Positions 18,494-27,716 of a DNA stretch of 48,308 nucleotides are shown one piece after another (the first letter of the stretch is position 1; each line of letters opens with the position of its first letter). The DNA is from Candidatus Neomarinimicrobiota bacterium. Its GTDB lineage: Bacteria > Fidelibacterota > Marinisomatia > SCGC-AAA003-L08 > TS1B11. The notes under the pieces were generated by a model. The model was not told where the DNA came from and searched no databases. It saw nothing but the letters and a program-made list of their open reading frames with translations. Made by a program: the position numbers and the translations under genes. The DNA lies in NCBI GenBank assembly GCA_022560655.1, contig JADFSS010000011.1, forward strand, positions 1 through 48,308, in the 5' to 3' direction.

Positions 18494-18578
18494 GCTTCCC
18501 TCCGCTGGTATTATCCAGTTCAGGTTCAATGGGTGTCTTCTCAGCCGCCCGCATTTTGGAGCAGCACCCCACAGGCCC
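18494..18578 (-). promoter_or_regulatory. TPP (THI-box) riboswitch
   Basis: On the minus strand the leader shows the TPP aptamer landmarks in order: GTGGGGTGC (around 18564-18573), GGCTGAGAAGACACCC, then TTGAACCTGAACTGGAT and ATAATACCAGCGGAGGGAAGC directly before the ATG. The 3' conserved GGAGGG of the aptamer is also the ribosome binding site. Thiamine pyrophosphate binding would therefore occlude it, predicting translational repression. It controls the TonB receptor downstream. Confidence 0.95.
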
Positions 18579-18750
18579 ACAAGTTAATGACCCCAAGGCG
18601 TTTACACCATGTAATTGCACCGCTGCCGGCTTCACCGGCCAGTGGCCAAAGCCCGCCCTCTGGCAGGCCAGCGGGACGGGGCGCAAAGAGATTGTCACCC
18701 TCTTACCCTCGTGCTTACCTTTACGGCCAACTTATTTTAGAGGTTGCTTG

Positions 18751-20688
18751 ATGAAACCCCTTCCGGAAATCACGCTTAAAGCCGTTATTCTGGGGATCGT
18801 CCTGTCGATCATCCTGGCCGGCGCCAACGCCTACCTGGGGCTATTTGCCGGCCTCACTGTGTCGGCTTCCATCCCTGCCGCGGTGATTTCCATGGGCATA
18901 CTGCGCCTCTTCAGGACCTCCAACATACTGGAGAATAACATCGTTCAAACGGCCGCCTCAGCGGGCGAATCTCTCGCCGCCGGGGTCATTTTTACCATCC
19001 CCGCGCTCATTCTGATGGGCTACTGGACAGAATTCAGTTTCGCCGATCACTACTGGATCATCACCGGCATCGCCGCCACAGGGGGACTGGTGGGTGTGCT
19101 GTTTACCATTCCCCTGCGCCGCGCCCTCATCGTGGAGGAAAATCTTCAATACCCGGAAGGCGTCGCCACCGCCGAGGTGCTGAAGTCGGGCGAGTCCGGT
19201 GCCAAGGGGTTGAACTTTCTGATCCAGGCCGCCGTTGTGGGCGCCGTCTTCAAGTTTTGCGCTGAGGGTCTGGCCCTCTGGTCCGCCAAACTGTCGGCTG
19301 CCGCGGCCATTGGGCGCTCGTACTTCTCGTTCCAGATTAATCTGTCGCCGGCGCTCATCTCAGTGGGCTACATCGTAGGGCTCAATATCGCCACCCTCGT
19401 CTTTGCCGGCGGCGTTATGGGCCGGTGGCTGGCCCTGCCCATCATGGGACCCGGCCATGAGATCCCCCCTGACGTAATCTTCGACAGTGCCAACGATGCG
19501 GTTATCTATCTGCACAACAACGTTGTGAGATTTCTGGGCGTGGGCGCCATGATCGTTGGCGGCCTGTGGGCCCTGATCAATCTGCGCCACTCCGTGGTTC
19601 GGGGTATCAAAGCCAGCATGGAAGTATACCGTGAGTCGCGCCGGCCGGGCGAATCCAAGGTGGAGCGCACCGAAATGGATACACCCCTGCCCTGGGTGTT
19701 GGTCGCACTGGTGGTCGCATTAGTGCCCATTTTTGCCATCTACCTCACCGTCGTTCATAACGTCCTCATCACCGCATTAATGGCTGTGTTTATGTTGCTC
19801 GCGGGCTTTGTCTTTTCTGCCGTTGCGGCCTACATGGCCGGCCTGGTGGGATCATCCAACAACCCTATATCCGGCGTCACCATCGCCACGATCCTGTCAT
19901 CGGCGCTCCTGCTTTACATTCTCAAGGTCTACGGAAATGTGGACGTGGGGCCGGCAGCGGCCATCTTCATTGGGGCGGTAGTGGCCTGCGCGGCGGCCAT
20001 CGGTGGTGACAATCTGCAGGACCTGAAGGCCGGCTACATCGTAGGCGCCACGCCTTGGAAGCAGCAGGTCATGCAGGCCGTGGGGACGATCTCCGCCGCA
20101 TTTGTGATGATGCCTATTCTGTGGCTGTTGCACAAGCGTTACGGCATCGGCATGCAGGTCACGCCAGGCGTTGATCCCCTGGAGGCTCCCCAGGCTTCCC
20201 TCATGGCCAGTATCGCCAACGGGGTATTTAACCAGGACCTCCCCTGGAACTACATCTTTATGGGTGGGATTATCGCCGCCGCCATCATCGTTCTGGACAA
20301 GATTCTGGAAGGCAGGCAATCCCCGTTCCGCACGCCGGTGCTGGCCGTGGCCATAGGGCTTTATCTGCCCTTCCATCTGGTGGTGCCCATCTTCATCGGC
20401 GGCGTCATCGCCTATCTCACCAGCAAGTCCTGGTCACTCCACTCGGACAAAGTCAACCAGCCGGGTCTGCTCTATGCCTCAGGGCTCATCACGGGGGAGG
20501 CCTTGGTGGGCATTTTCCTGGCCTTACCGCTCATGATCAAGGAATTCAGCCCCTGGAAAAGCATACCCACTGAATACGCCCTGTTTGCAACGCCCCCCTT
20601 TGGGCCCTGGCCCGGCGTCATACTGCTGGCGGTTGTCATCTACCTGCTCTACAATGTGGCCCAGCGAAACCGCAGCGATGGGGACTAG
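18751..20688 (+). CDS. OPT-family oligopeptide/metal-chelate transporter
   Basis: The 645-residue integral inner-membrane protein has about fourteen or more hydrophobic segments. It opens with the OPT signature region (TLKAVILGIVLSIILAGANA, YLGLFAGLTVSASIPAAVIS) and NNIVQTAASAGESLAAG, which matches the bacterial OPT/YSL group (TIGR00733 type). These proteins take up peptides or metal-chelates by proton coupling; the bacterial substrate is mostly unknown. ATG at 18751 has AGAGG 8-9 bases upstream; the longer open frame back to 18529 crosses the antisense riboswitch and is not coding. It is divergent from the thiamine receptor, but no riboswitch faces this gene. Confidence 0.93.
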   Translation: MKPLPEITLKAVILGIVLSIILAGANAYLGLFAGLTVSASIPAAVISMGILRLFRTSNILENNIVQTAASAGESLAAGVIFTIPALILMGYWTEFSFADHYWIITGIAATGGLVGVLFTIPLRRALIVEENLQYPEGVATAEVLKSGESGAKGLNFLIQAAVVGAVFKFCAEGLALWSAKLSAAAAIGRSYFSFQINLSPALISVGYIVGLNIATLVFAGGVMGRWLALPIMGPGHEIPPDVIFDSANDAVIYLHNNVVRFLGVGAMIVGGLWALINLRHSVVRGIKASMEVYRESRRPGESKVERTEMDTPLPWVLVALVVALVPIFAIYLTVVHNVLITALMAVFMLLAGFVFSAVAAYMAGLVGSSNNPISGVTIATILSSALLLYILKVYGNVDVGPAAAIFIGAVVACAAAIGGDNLQDLKAGYIVGATPWKQQVMQAVGTISAAFVMMPILWLLHKRYGIGMQVTPGVDPLEAPQASLMASIANGVFNQDLPWNYIFMGGIIAAAIIVLDKILEGRQSPFRTPVLAVAIGLYLPFHLVVPIFIGGVIAYLTSKSWSLHSDKVNQPGLLYASGLITGEALVGIFLALPLMIKEFSPWKSIPTEYALFATPPFGPWPGVILLAVVIYLLYNVAQRNRSDGD

Positions 20689-20769
20689 AGCTCCTCACGG
20701 GCAGGCGCTCCAGGCCGCGGCGCTCATTGCATGCAGTCCGCCTGGCGGCGTACGTAACGTAGCGGGCGC

Positions 20770-21825
20770 ATGGAACTAGACCTGGACTTTTTCCGCCGCC
20801 TGCCCAAGGCGGAGCTGCATTGCCACCTGGACGGCTCGCTACGCCCGGAGACCATTTTCGACCTGGCAGCTCAGCAAAAAATTGAACTGCCCAGCAAGAA
20901 TGTGGACGACCTCCGTGCCCTGATCTCCATCCACGGTCGCGTGGCATCGCTGGAGCACTACATCGACCGCTTCGAGATACCTCTGCAGGTTCTACAGACG
21001 CCGGAGGCCCTTGAGCGGGCCGCCTATGAACTCTGCGAAGACGTCTGGCAGGACGGCGTGCGCTATTTTGAAGTGCGCTACTCGCCCATTCTCCATACGC
21101 GGGCAGGCATGACCAGCGGAGAATCCATCGAGGCCGTGAAGCGCGGCATGGACCGGGCGGAGGAGGATCTGGGTATCCGCACCGGGATTATCATCTGCGG
21201 CATCCGCAATATATCGCCGGAAGTGTCGCTCCGGCTTGCGGACCTGGCCGTCCAGTACAAGCATAAGGGAGTGGTGGGGTTTGACCTAGCTGGCGCCGAA
21301 GAGAATTTCCCCGCCAAGCACCACCAGGAGGCATTCTTCCTGATCCTGAGAAACAATATCAACACCACCTTGCACGCCGGCGAAGCCTTCGGCCCGGAAA
21401 GCATCCATCAAGCCATTCACTACTGCGGCGCCCACCGCATAGGCCACGGGACGCGACTCCTGGAAGACCAGGATCTCATGAACTACGTCAATGACCATCG
21501 CATCGCCCTGGAGGTATGCCTGCTCAGCAATGTCCACACCAAAACGGTCCGCAGCCTGAAGGAGCACCCCTTCAAATTCTACTATGACCAGGGCATCCGC
21601 GTCACGCTCAACACCGACAACCGCCTCGTATCCAACACCACCCTGTCCCAGGAATACCTCACCGCCAAGGAAACCTTCGGCCTGACGCTTGACGACTTCC
21701 GCGAGATTATCATCAACGGGTTCAAGTCCTCGTTTATGAGTCATCAGGAACGGCGGGAAATGATTCGCGCGGTCGTTGAGGAACTGGAAGCGGAATTCGG
21801 CATCAAGCCGCTGGCTATCTCCTGA
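20770..21825 (+). CDS. add: adenosine deaminase
   Basis: The 351-residue zinc hydrolase converts adenosine to inosine in purine salvage. It shows the metal motif HCHLDGS at residues 17-23, the HAGEAFGPESI motif, IGHGTRL and the catalytic aspartate segment NTDNRLVSNTTLSQEY. This last variant (TDNR instead of TDDP) belongs to one bacterial branch of adenosine deaminases. ATG at 20770 lies 81 bp after the OPT gene. The end overlaps the convergent propeller gene by 11 bp. Confidence 0.93.
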   Translation: MELDLDFFRRLPKAELHCHLDGSLRPETIFDLAAQQKIELPSKNVDDLRALISIHGRVASLEHYIDRFEIPLQVLQTPEALERAAYELCEDVWQDGVRYFEVRYSPILHTRAGMTSGESIEAVKRGMDRAEEDLGIRTGIIICGIRNISPEVSLRLADLAVQYKHKGVVGFDLAGAEENFPAKHHQEAFFLILRNNINTTLHAGEAFGPESIHQAIHYCGAHRIGHGTRLLEDQDLMNYVNDHRIALEVCLLSNVHTKTVRSLKEHPFKFYYDQGIRVTLNTDNRLVSNTTLSQEYLTAKETFGLTLDDFREIIINGFKSSFMSHQERREMIRAVVEELEAEFGIKPLAIS

Positions 21826-24205
21826 TCACCGCCACCTTGCCCACGCCCGCTCCGCCCGTCTCCCGGAAGGCCGCTATCAGATAGACGCCGGAGCCGACCC
21901 ACTCACCGGAGCTGTCGCGCCCATCCCACCTGGCCTGATAGGATTGGACGCCGTCTTCATTCGCGGACAGCTCCCGCACCAACCGTCCGGTAAGCGTGAA
22001 TATTTTCACCTGCGAACCCTGGCGCAACCCGGCGACCACCAGCTCCAGGCCGGGTTTTTCGGGAGGAATCCTGTAGGGACTGGGATAGATCACCAGCTCG
22101 CTGTAATCAGCCACCGTCCGCTTGAAAGGAATTTTCAGGGCCGCCAGCCCTTTGGATGTTGCCAGGTAGGCTATCCCCTCCTCGTCATCCAGAAAGATGT
22201 CCAGAATTTCGTCGGATGGCAGAGGACTGTTTCCAGTATTGAAACCATCCACACTGGGCCAGAAAGTGGTGTTGTCCAGGATGACCCATAGACCGTGCTG
22301 CGGCGTCGTTATCCATTTGTTGTTCTGGGTATCCACGCGGATTTTTGACCCTTCCACAAAGGGTATCTCGCTCAGGTAGGGCCCGAAATTCGTAAAGGGT
22401 CGCAGCACCAGGTTGGCGTCAACCGTATAGCCCATGACACCATTGGGCGTGACGGTCCACAGGACCTGGTTGTGATCAAATACCAGCGACCAAACGGTGT
22501 TGGAATGATCAGCCTGCAGGCGCGCCGATACGCGGGTCCATACATCGTCGGAGCGGTCATCCAGCGATGGGCCGTAATCCAGCACCGCTATGCCGCCCGT
22601 ACTGCCCCAGAAGCTGTTGACTTCGCTGGCCATCCACACCCTGCCACCAGCATCGAATGCGATCTCCGTGGGCGCCAGATTCAGGTTGCCCCGGCTGTCG
22701 GTCACGGAAAAATGGCTCCAGCTGCCATCCGTCTTTAGCACGGCGATCACTCTTTCCCCCAGCGGCGAAAAGGGATTCGCGATCCAGATGTTGCCCTGGG
22801 CATCGGCTGCCATGTGGCGCACGGTGATAAACACGAACCCATTGCCTGCATCCAGCAGGCCGTCCAGCCGCCCCCCAGTGGTGTCGTAGGTTTCGTAGCT
22901 GGCCACAGCACGCAGGTCGACCTTCAAAATGCCGCCAGCGGTGTGGGGGTTGCCTTTGAAACCGACCAGAATTTCACCGCTGGGCAGCTCAAGGATGTTC
23001 CAGGACTGTTTACCCCGAAAGTAAATGGTATCTGCAAGGAAGTAGCGGCTTTCGACGACCTGGGCGTTTCCGTGGATGCGGTCATCCTCCGGGCCTGAGA
23101 AAAATAGGAACCCGGGCATCAGATTGTACCACGAGGTGCCGTTGAACCGGGTGATGCCCCGCGACCCGGCGGCAACCAGATCTCCTGAAGCCAGCTTGAG
23201 AACGGCTGAGTAACCCTTGCCCGCCATGGTATTGGGGGCCAGCGGGGTCCAGCTCCTGGAAGGGTGGTGGTAGCGCGCCAGGCCCTGATCCTTGATGGCC
23301 ACGTAGCCGATATCGTCATCCTCGCCATCTGCGTAGCTCAAAACGGCGCCAGCCGCCGTGTTGGAGGCAAAGAGGCGTCCGGTGGAAGTGAGAAAGCGCA
23401 AATGCCGTGAGTACGATATGACAAAATCACCGTTTTCCCGGCGCATCAGGTGACGCAGATCACCCCCGCCGTAGGTGCGATGAACGACCCAGCCACTCGT
23501 GTCCCTGCGGTGCAGCTCGTTGGGAACCATATAGTAATGACCGCTCGAGTCCACATGGTACTGGACGATTCTGTTCTCTCCGGAGGGCGTCATCCGTTCC
23601 CACGACAGTGGGTCCTTAAGGTTTGCGCGTAGGAAATTGCTCCCCAGTACGCCCGTCGCGGTCGTCACAAAGAGGGAATCGCCCCATACGTCCAGGTCCC
23701 GAATGTCAGTGACCGTAAAGGGAAAATTGCGGTAGTTGTCGGTATAGCTGTAGCGCTGGCCATCCCAGCGCAGTTCCAGTATTCCCCCGTCCTGTCCCTG
23801 CCGGAAGGTGGCAAAGGCACGCTCGCCCAAGGCTACGATGTGGTCAATAACCTCGAGATTAAGGTCCACAAAGTGGACTTCACCGGTGAGGAGGCTCATT
23901 ATCTGGATCAGTCCCCTGGGCTTCGCGCCGCCAAGCCATAACCACTCACCGGAGATTGTCAGGGTGCTCAGATCCGTGTAGCGCAGGCCCTGGTCAACAC
24001 CCAGCTCAAAAAATTCGTCTGCCTGCACATCATAGACCAGCACACCCCCGCCGGTGGCCATATACACCCGCCCCTCATGGTAGACCAATGCCTGGGGACT
24101 AATCGTGGAGGTGAAGAGCCGCCAGTCGCCTATCCGGCTTTGGCCAAAACCCATTTGCAGAGGCAGGCCGGTCAGCGCGATGATTAAGAGGAACCGGCTG
24201 GCCAA
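21815..24205 (-). CDS. secreted beta-propeller protein with FlgD-type C-terminal domain (PorZ-like)
   Basis: The 796 residues comprise a signal peptide (LLIIALTGLPLQMGFGQ) and a long series of propeller-like repeats with segments such as VYMATGGGVLVYD, NIWIANPFSP and GVMGYTV. The C-terminal domain starts YPSPYRIPPEKPG and ends with the FlgD/Ig-like pattern VKIFTLTGRLVREL...W-GRD-SG--V-SGVY. Architecture and length recall PorZ and other two-component-propeller proteins of type IX secretion, where PorZ helps attach cargo at the cell surface. The role here is inference. The probable start is TTG at 24205, overlapping ribH by 22 bp, so it is the last gene of the riboflavin run. Confidence 0.75.
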   Translation of the reverse strand: MASRFLLIIALTGLPLQMGFGQSRIGDWRLFTSTISPQALVYHEGRVYMATGGGVLVYDVQADEFFELGVDQGLRYTDLSTLTISGEWLWLGGAKPRGLIQIMSLLTGEVHFVDLNLEVIDHIVALGERAFATFRQGQDGGILELRWDGQRYSYTDNYRNFPFTVTDIRDLDVWGDSLFVTTATGVLGSNFLRANLKDPLSWERMTPSGENRIVQYHVDSSGHYYMVPNELHRRDTSGWVVHRTYGGGDLRHLMRRENGDFVISYSRHLRFLTSTGRLFASNTAAGAVLSYADGEDDDIGYVAIKDQGLARYHHPSRSWTPLAPNTMAGKGYSAVLKLASGDLVAAGSRGITRFNGTSWYNLMPGFLFFSGPEDDRIHGNAQVVESRYFLADTIYFRGKQSWNILELPSGEILVGFKGNPHTAGGILKVDLRAVASYETYDTTGGRLDGLLDAGNGFVFITVRHMAADAQGNIWIANPFSPLGERVIAVLKTDGSWSHFSVTDSRGNLNLAPTEIAFDAGGRVWMASEVNSFWGSTGGIAVLDYGPSLDDRSDDVWTRVSARLQADHSNTVWSLVFDHNQVLWTVTPNGVMGYTVDANLVLRPFTNFGPYLSEIPFVEGSKIRVDTQNNKWITTPQHGLWVILDNTTFWPSVDGFNTGNSPLPSDEILDIFLDDEEGIAYLATSKGLAALKIPFKRTVADYSELVIYPSPYRIPPEKPGLELVVAGLRQGSQVKIFTLTGRLVRELSANEDGVQSYQARWDGRDSSGEWVGSGVYLIAAFRETGGAGVGKVAVIRR

Positions 24206-24675
24206 GCGAGTTTGGCGTTGAGACTGATCAGCTCAATGAGGCTTTCCATGGCCTCCCCGCCCTTGTTGCCAGTCTGGGGGTCTGCGCGCTCAAGGGCCTG
24301 CTCCACACTCAATGTGGTCAGCACGCCGAAACTCAGCGGCACAGGTACATCAATGGAAACTTGCAGGAGGGCGCGCGTCACCTGGTGAGCCAGCACTTCA
24401 AAATGGAGCGTGTCCCCCTTGATGATTGCGCCCAAGGTCAGCAAGCCGGCATAGTGGCCGGAAGCGCCCAAACGCCGGGCAGTGGCCGGCAGCTCAAACG
24501 ACCCCGGCACCCACACCTTGGTGAGCTTGTCCGGGTGCCCGCCATGCCCCAGGTAGGCCGCCTCGGCCCCGGCCAGCAGCTGCTCCGTCACCTTGCGGTT
24601 GAAGCGGCTCACCACGATGGCGATCTGCTGATCTTGCAGGGCAACCTCTCCGGCAATGGATGCAGCCATTCCCAC
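24184..24675 (-). CDS. ribH: 6,7-dimethyl-8-ribityllumazine synthase
   Basis: The enzyme condenses 5-amino-6-ribitylaminouracil with 3,4-dihydroxybutanone 4-phosphate in the penultimate step of riboflavin synthesis. Motifs visible are VSRFN at the N terminus, WVPGSFELP, GAIIKGDTLHFE with the catalytic His, and GNKGGEA near the end. The length of 163 residues fits the icosahedral/pentameric family. The start is GTG at 24675 or ATG at 24669. It follows ribBA after a 6-bp gap. Confidence 0.96.
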   Translation of the reverse strand: MGMAASIAGEVALQDQQIAIVVSRFNRKVTEQLLAGAEAAYLGHGGHPDKLTKVWVPGSFELPATARRLGASGHYAGLLTLGAIIKGDTLHFEVLAHQVTRALLQVSIDVPVPLSFGVLTTLSVEQALERADPQTGNKGGEAMESLIELISLNAKLAWPAGSS

Positions 24676-24681
24676 CGGCGC

Positions 24682-25881
24682 CTATTGAAGAATCAGATGC
24701 CCCAGTTTGTCCCGCTTCGTGGCCAGGTAGCCGGCGTTGCGGGCGTTAGCTGGCACTTCTATGGCTTCCCTGGAGACCAGCTCCAGGCCATAGCCATCAA
24801 GTCCAACAATTTTGCGGGGATTATTGGTAAGCAGCCGGAGCTTTTGCACCCCCAAGTCCTTCAGAATTTGGGCACCAATGCCATATTCACGCAGATCGGG
24901 CTTGAAACCGAGACGCTCATTGGCCTCCACCGTGTCCAGCCCTTCCTCCTGCAGCTTGTAGGCTTCCAACTTCTTCTTGAGTCCAATCCCACGCCCTTCC
25001 TGGCGCAGATAGACAATCACCCCCCGGCCTTCAGCATTGATGCGTGCCATGGCCTGATCCAGCTGCTGACCGCAATCGCAGCGCAAGGACCCGAAAATAT
25101 CGCCGGTCAGGCATTGGCTGTGAACCCGGACCAGGACCGGCTCGTCCCCACCCAGATCACCTTTGACCAGCGCCAGGTGGGTGTCTTGATGGATGGTGTC
25201 CTGGTAGACAAACAGTTCAAAATCGCCGGCCTGCGTGGGAAACTGGAGGGTTGTCAGGCGCTCCACCAGCTGCTCCGTGGACCTGCGATAGGCAATAATC
25301 TCGGCCACACTGACCATCTTGAGTCCATGCCGCTCAGCGATCGCGCTCAACCGTTCGCCCCGGGCCATGGTACCGTCCTCATCCACGATCTCCACCAGCA
25401 GGGCAGCAGCCTGCTGCGCACCCGCCAGCCGAGCCAGGTCGAGACCGGCTTCGGTATGGCCGGCCCGCTGGAGCACCCCGCCCGGTTTCGCGATCAGGGG
25501 GAACAGGTGGCCGGGCCGGGCCAGATCGCTCGAGGTAGTCTGCGGATCGAGAATGACCTGCAGCGTCTGCCAGCGGTCCTGGGCCGAGATGCCAGTGGTG
25601 GTGTTTTCGACCGCGTCCACGCTCACCGTAAAGGCCGTCTCATGCAGTGCGGTGTTGCGCTGCACCATGGGATCGAGACCCAGCCGCCGCGCCCGCTCCA
25701 GAGATATGGGCACGCATATCAGCCCCCGCCCTTCTCGCATCATGAAATTGATATTCTCCGGGCTGGCCTTTTCGGCCAGAATGACGAAGTCTCCCTCGTT
25801 CTCACGATCCCGGTCATCGGTCACGATGACCATTTTCCCCGCACCGAAATCAGTCAGGGCCTGCTCAACGGCGGCAAACAT
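24682..25881 (-). CDS. ribBA: bifunctional DHBP synthase / GTP cyclohydrolase II
   Basis: The N-terminal half (RibB) has DDRDRENEGDF and RAGHTEAG, making 3,4-dihydroxybutanone 4-phosphate from ribulose 5-phosphate. The C-terminal half (RibA) has the zinc motif CLTGDIFGSLRCDC and the RQEGRGIGL loop, opening the GTP ring. At 399 residues it is full-length. ATG at 25881 (MFAAVEQAL), with GGGAG upstream, is the family start; the frame extends to 25905 without support. The gap from ribE is 2 bp. Confidence 0.96.
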   Translation of the reverse strand: MFAAVEQALTDFGAGKMVIVTDDRDRENEGDFVILAEKASPENINFMMREGRGLICVPISLERARRLGLDPMVQRNTALHETAFTVSVDAVENTTTGISAQDRWQTLQVILDPQTTSSDLARPGHLFPLIAKPGGVLQRAGHTEAGLDLARLAGAQQAAALLVEIVDEDGTMARGERLSAIAERHGLKMVSVAEIIAYRRSTEQLVERLTTLQFPTQAGDFELFVYQDTIHQDTHLALVKGDLGGDEPVLVRVHSQCLTGDIFGSLRCDCGQQLDQAMARINAEGRGVIVYLRQEGRGIGLKKKLEAYKLQEEGLDTVEANERLGFKPDLREYGIGAQILKDLGVQKLRLLTNNPRKIVGLDGYGLELVSREAIEVPANARNAGYLATKRDKLGHLILQ

Positions 25882-25883
25882 GA

Positions 25884-26537
25884 TTAGCTCTCCCCGATTC
25901 CCCAATGGCGAATTCTATCCGGGTCCAGATCCCAGTGCTCGTCATCAGAATCCAATTCGAGAAACCGCTCCAGATAACGGGCGAATACATCGGTTTCCAC
26001 ATTCACGGACTCGCCCACCTTTTTTATGCCCAAGGTTGTGTGTTCCAGAGTATGGGGGATCAGCGCCACCGTGATGCCCTCTTGCGAGATGTCGGCGACG
26101 GTGAGCGATATGCCGTCCAGCGCGATGGAGCCCTTGGTGAGGCAGTAGCGCAGCCAGCGCATTTCAATGGTCACTGTTATCCGCACGTCAGCGTGATCCA
26201 CACTGATATTATTGATATAGCCCACCGTCTCTACGTGGCCCTGCACCAGGTGGCCGTGAAAGCGGTCACCGGCGGCCACGGCCCGCTCCAGATTGACCTT
26301 GTCACCCGGTTTCAGATCGCCAAGGTTGCTGCTCTTCAGGCTCTCAGGAATGACATGCACCGTAAATTCGCGGGCAGCCAATTTGTCCACCGTCAGGCAG
26401 ACACCGTTGACATTGATGCTGTGACCCACTGCCAAGTCTGAAAACACCTCTTTCCCGCCAATGACAAGGATGTCATGATCCTTGTCGGTGACCCGGCGGA
26501 TCACCCGTCCCAATTCTTCGATGATGCCAGTAAACAT
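25884..26537 (-). CDS. ribE: riboflavin synthase (alpha subunit)
   Basis: The 217-residue enzyme dismutates two lumazine molecules to riboflavin. The internal duplication of two lumazine-binding barrels is clear: MFTGIIEELG with VNGVCLTV in the first, and GHLVQGHVETVG with LDGISLTV in the second. Its stop lies 2 bp before ribBA and its start overlaps the ribD stop by one base, so the run is translated in series. Confidence 0.95.
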   Translation of the reverse strand: MFTGIIEELGRVIRRVTDKDHDILVIGGKEVFSDLAVGHSINVNGVCLTVDKLAAREFTVHVIPESLKSSNLGDLKPGDKVNLERAVAAGDRFHGHLVQGHVETVGYINNISVDHADVRITVTIEMRWLRYCLTKGSIALDGISLTVADISQEGITVALIPHTLEHTTLGIKKVGESVNVETDVFARYLERFLELDSDDEHWDLDPDRIRHWGIGES

Positions 26538-27709
26538 CAGTTGCTGCTCCTTCGCTCAGTCCGATTGACGTGGTCGGCGATGGGTAATACATCCCGTTGC
26601 GCCACCTCCAGCCGGTCGCCACCCAGCTGCTCTTCCGAAAGTACCGTCCAGCCCGCCGGCACTGACAGGACATTGCGCAGTTCCGGGATAACGTGCACGC
26701 TCTGCTCAGCGCTCCGCGCAGACGTGAAAATAACCACTTCGTCCGCCAAATCCGCCTGTAGAAATGCCCGGTGCACCGTGGGACCGCCCTCCACCATCAC
26801 ACTGGTCATTCCCCGGGCGCCTAATTCGGCCAAAACCTGTTCCAAGTTCACGCCCTCGGGTGCAGCCGCCACCCTGATTTGCTCGCCCCAGGGGGTCTCA
26901 GAAGTCGTCCCCACGGACGTCATGACGAGCGTGGGCGCGGCTCCGTCGCTGAAAAGCCGCAGCTCGGGCCGTAGCCGCATGTGGGTGTCCAAAACAATGC
27001 GCCTGGGATTTGCGCCCGGATAGTCCCGCACCGTGAGCTGCGGGTTGTCCAGCTCGGCGGTTCGCCGGCCCACCATGACACCGTCCACCTCAGACCGCAG
27101 CCTGTGTACCCGGGTTTTGGATTCCGGTGAGGTGAACCAGCCGTTCCCGGAAAGCGCGGCAGCCACGAAATTATCCAGGGTGCGGGCAACTTTCAATATC
27201 ACGTGTGGGCGCCCTGTGAGCACCCAGCTGGCAAAGCCCCTCACAAGCCGGGCGCCAACCTGGCCCATAACCCCTTCAATCACGTCGATTCCGGCTGACT
27301 CGAGCAGGCTTAGCCCGCGGCCGTTCACCCTGGGATTGGGGTCGCGGACGGCAACCACCACGCGGGCAATCCCTGCGTCGATCAGCGCTGGGGCGCAGGG
27401 GGGTGTCTTTTTGCCGTCGCCTGCGCAGGGCTCCAGGGTGACATACGCCGTAGCTCCCCGCGCCGCTGCTCCCGCCATGCTGAGGGCCATCGCCTCGGCA
27501 TGCGGACCGCCAAATTCCTGGTGGTAGCCTGCGCCCACCACCTGATCATCACGGACCAGCACGCAGCCTACGGGCGGATTGGGGCTCACCCGGCCGATAC
27601 CCCGCCGAGCCAGTGCCAGTGCCTGGCCCATGAGCTGCTCGTCGCGGTCAGCCCCGGTGGCGGCCCCGTCTGTCTCGACCAAAGTAATCTGTTGAATTAC
27701 TGCCGGCAT
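26537..27709 (-). CDS. ribD: bifunctional pyrimidine deaminase/reductase
   Basis: The N-terminal cytidine-deaminase-like domain has the zinc ligands HAE and PC-x7-PPC (EPCAGDGKKTPPC). The C-terminal reductase domain has PHVILKVA, VDGVMVG-RT and VMVEGG. It carries out steps two and three of riboflavin synthesis. The product is 390 residues with about 25 residues of extra N terminus before the conserved DEQLMGQALALAR. ATG at 27709 lies 7 bp after the M50 protease gene, leaving no room for an FMN riboswitch. Confidence 0.95.
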   Translation of the reverse strand: MPAVIQQITLVETDGAATGADRDEQLMGQALALARRGIGRVSPNPPVGCVLVRDDQVVGAGYHQEFGGPHAEAMALSMAGAAARGATAYVTLEPCAGDGKKTPPCAPALIDAGIARVVVAVRDPNPRVNGRGLSLLESAGIDVIEGVMGQVGARLVRGFASWVLTGRPHVILKVARTLDNFVAAALSGNGWFTSPESKTRVHRLRSEVDGVMVGRRTAELDNPQLTVRDYPGANPRRIVLDTHMRLRPELRLFSDGAAPTLVMTSVGTTSETPWGEQIRVAAAPEGVNLEQVLAELGARGMTSVMVEGGPTVHRAFLQADLADEVVIFTSARSAEQSVHVIPELRNVLSVPAGWTVLSEEQLGGDRLEVAQRDVLPIADHVNRTERRSSN

Positions 27710-27716
27710 ATTTATC

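Noticed and set aside
18529-18750. N-terminal extension of the OPT transporter
   Set aside because: The extension crosses the antisense TPP riboswitch and adds a cysteine/proline-rich non-homologous leader; ATG at 18751 has its own AGAGG site and the family's normal N terminus.
24361-25887. 508-codon open frame on the plus strand
   Set aside because: It lies antisense to ribH and ribBA, both with intact motifs; no ribosome site or recognisable domain.
27710-27716. FMN riboswitch before ribD
   Set aside because: Only seven bases separate ribD from the upstream M50 gene and no FMN aptamer motif appears there.
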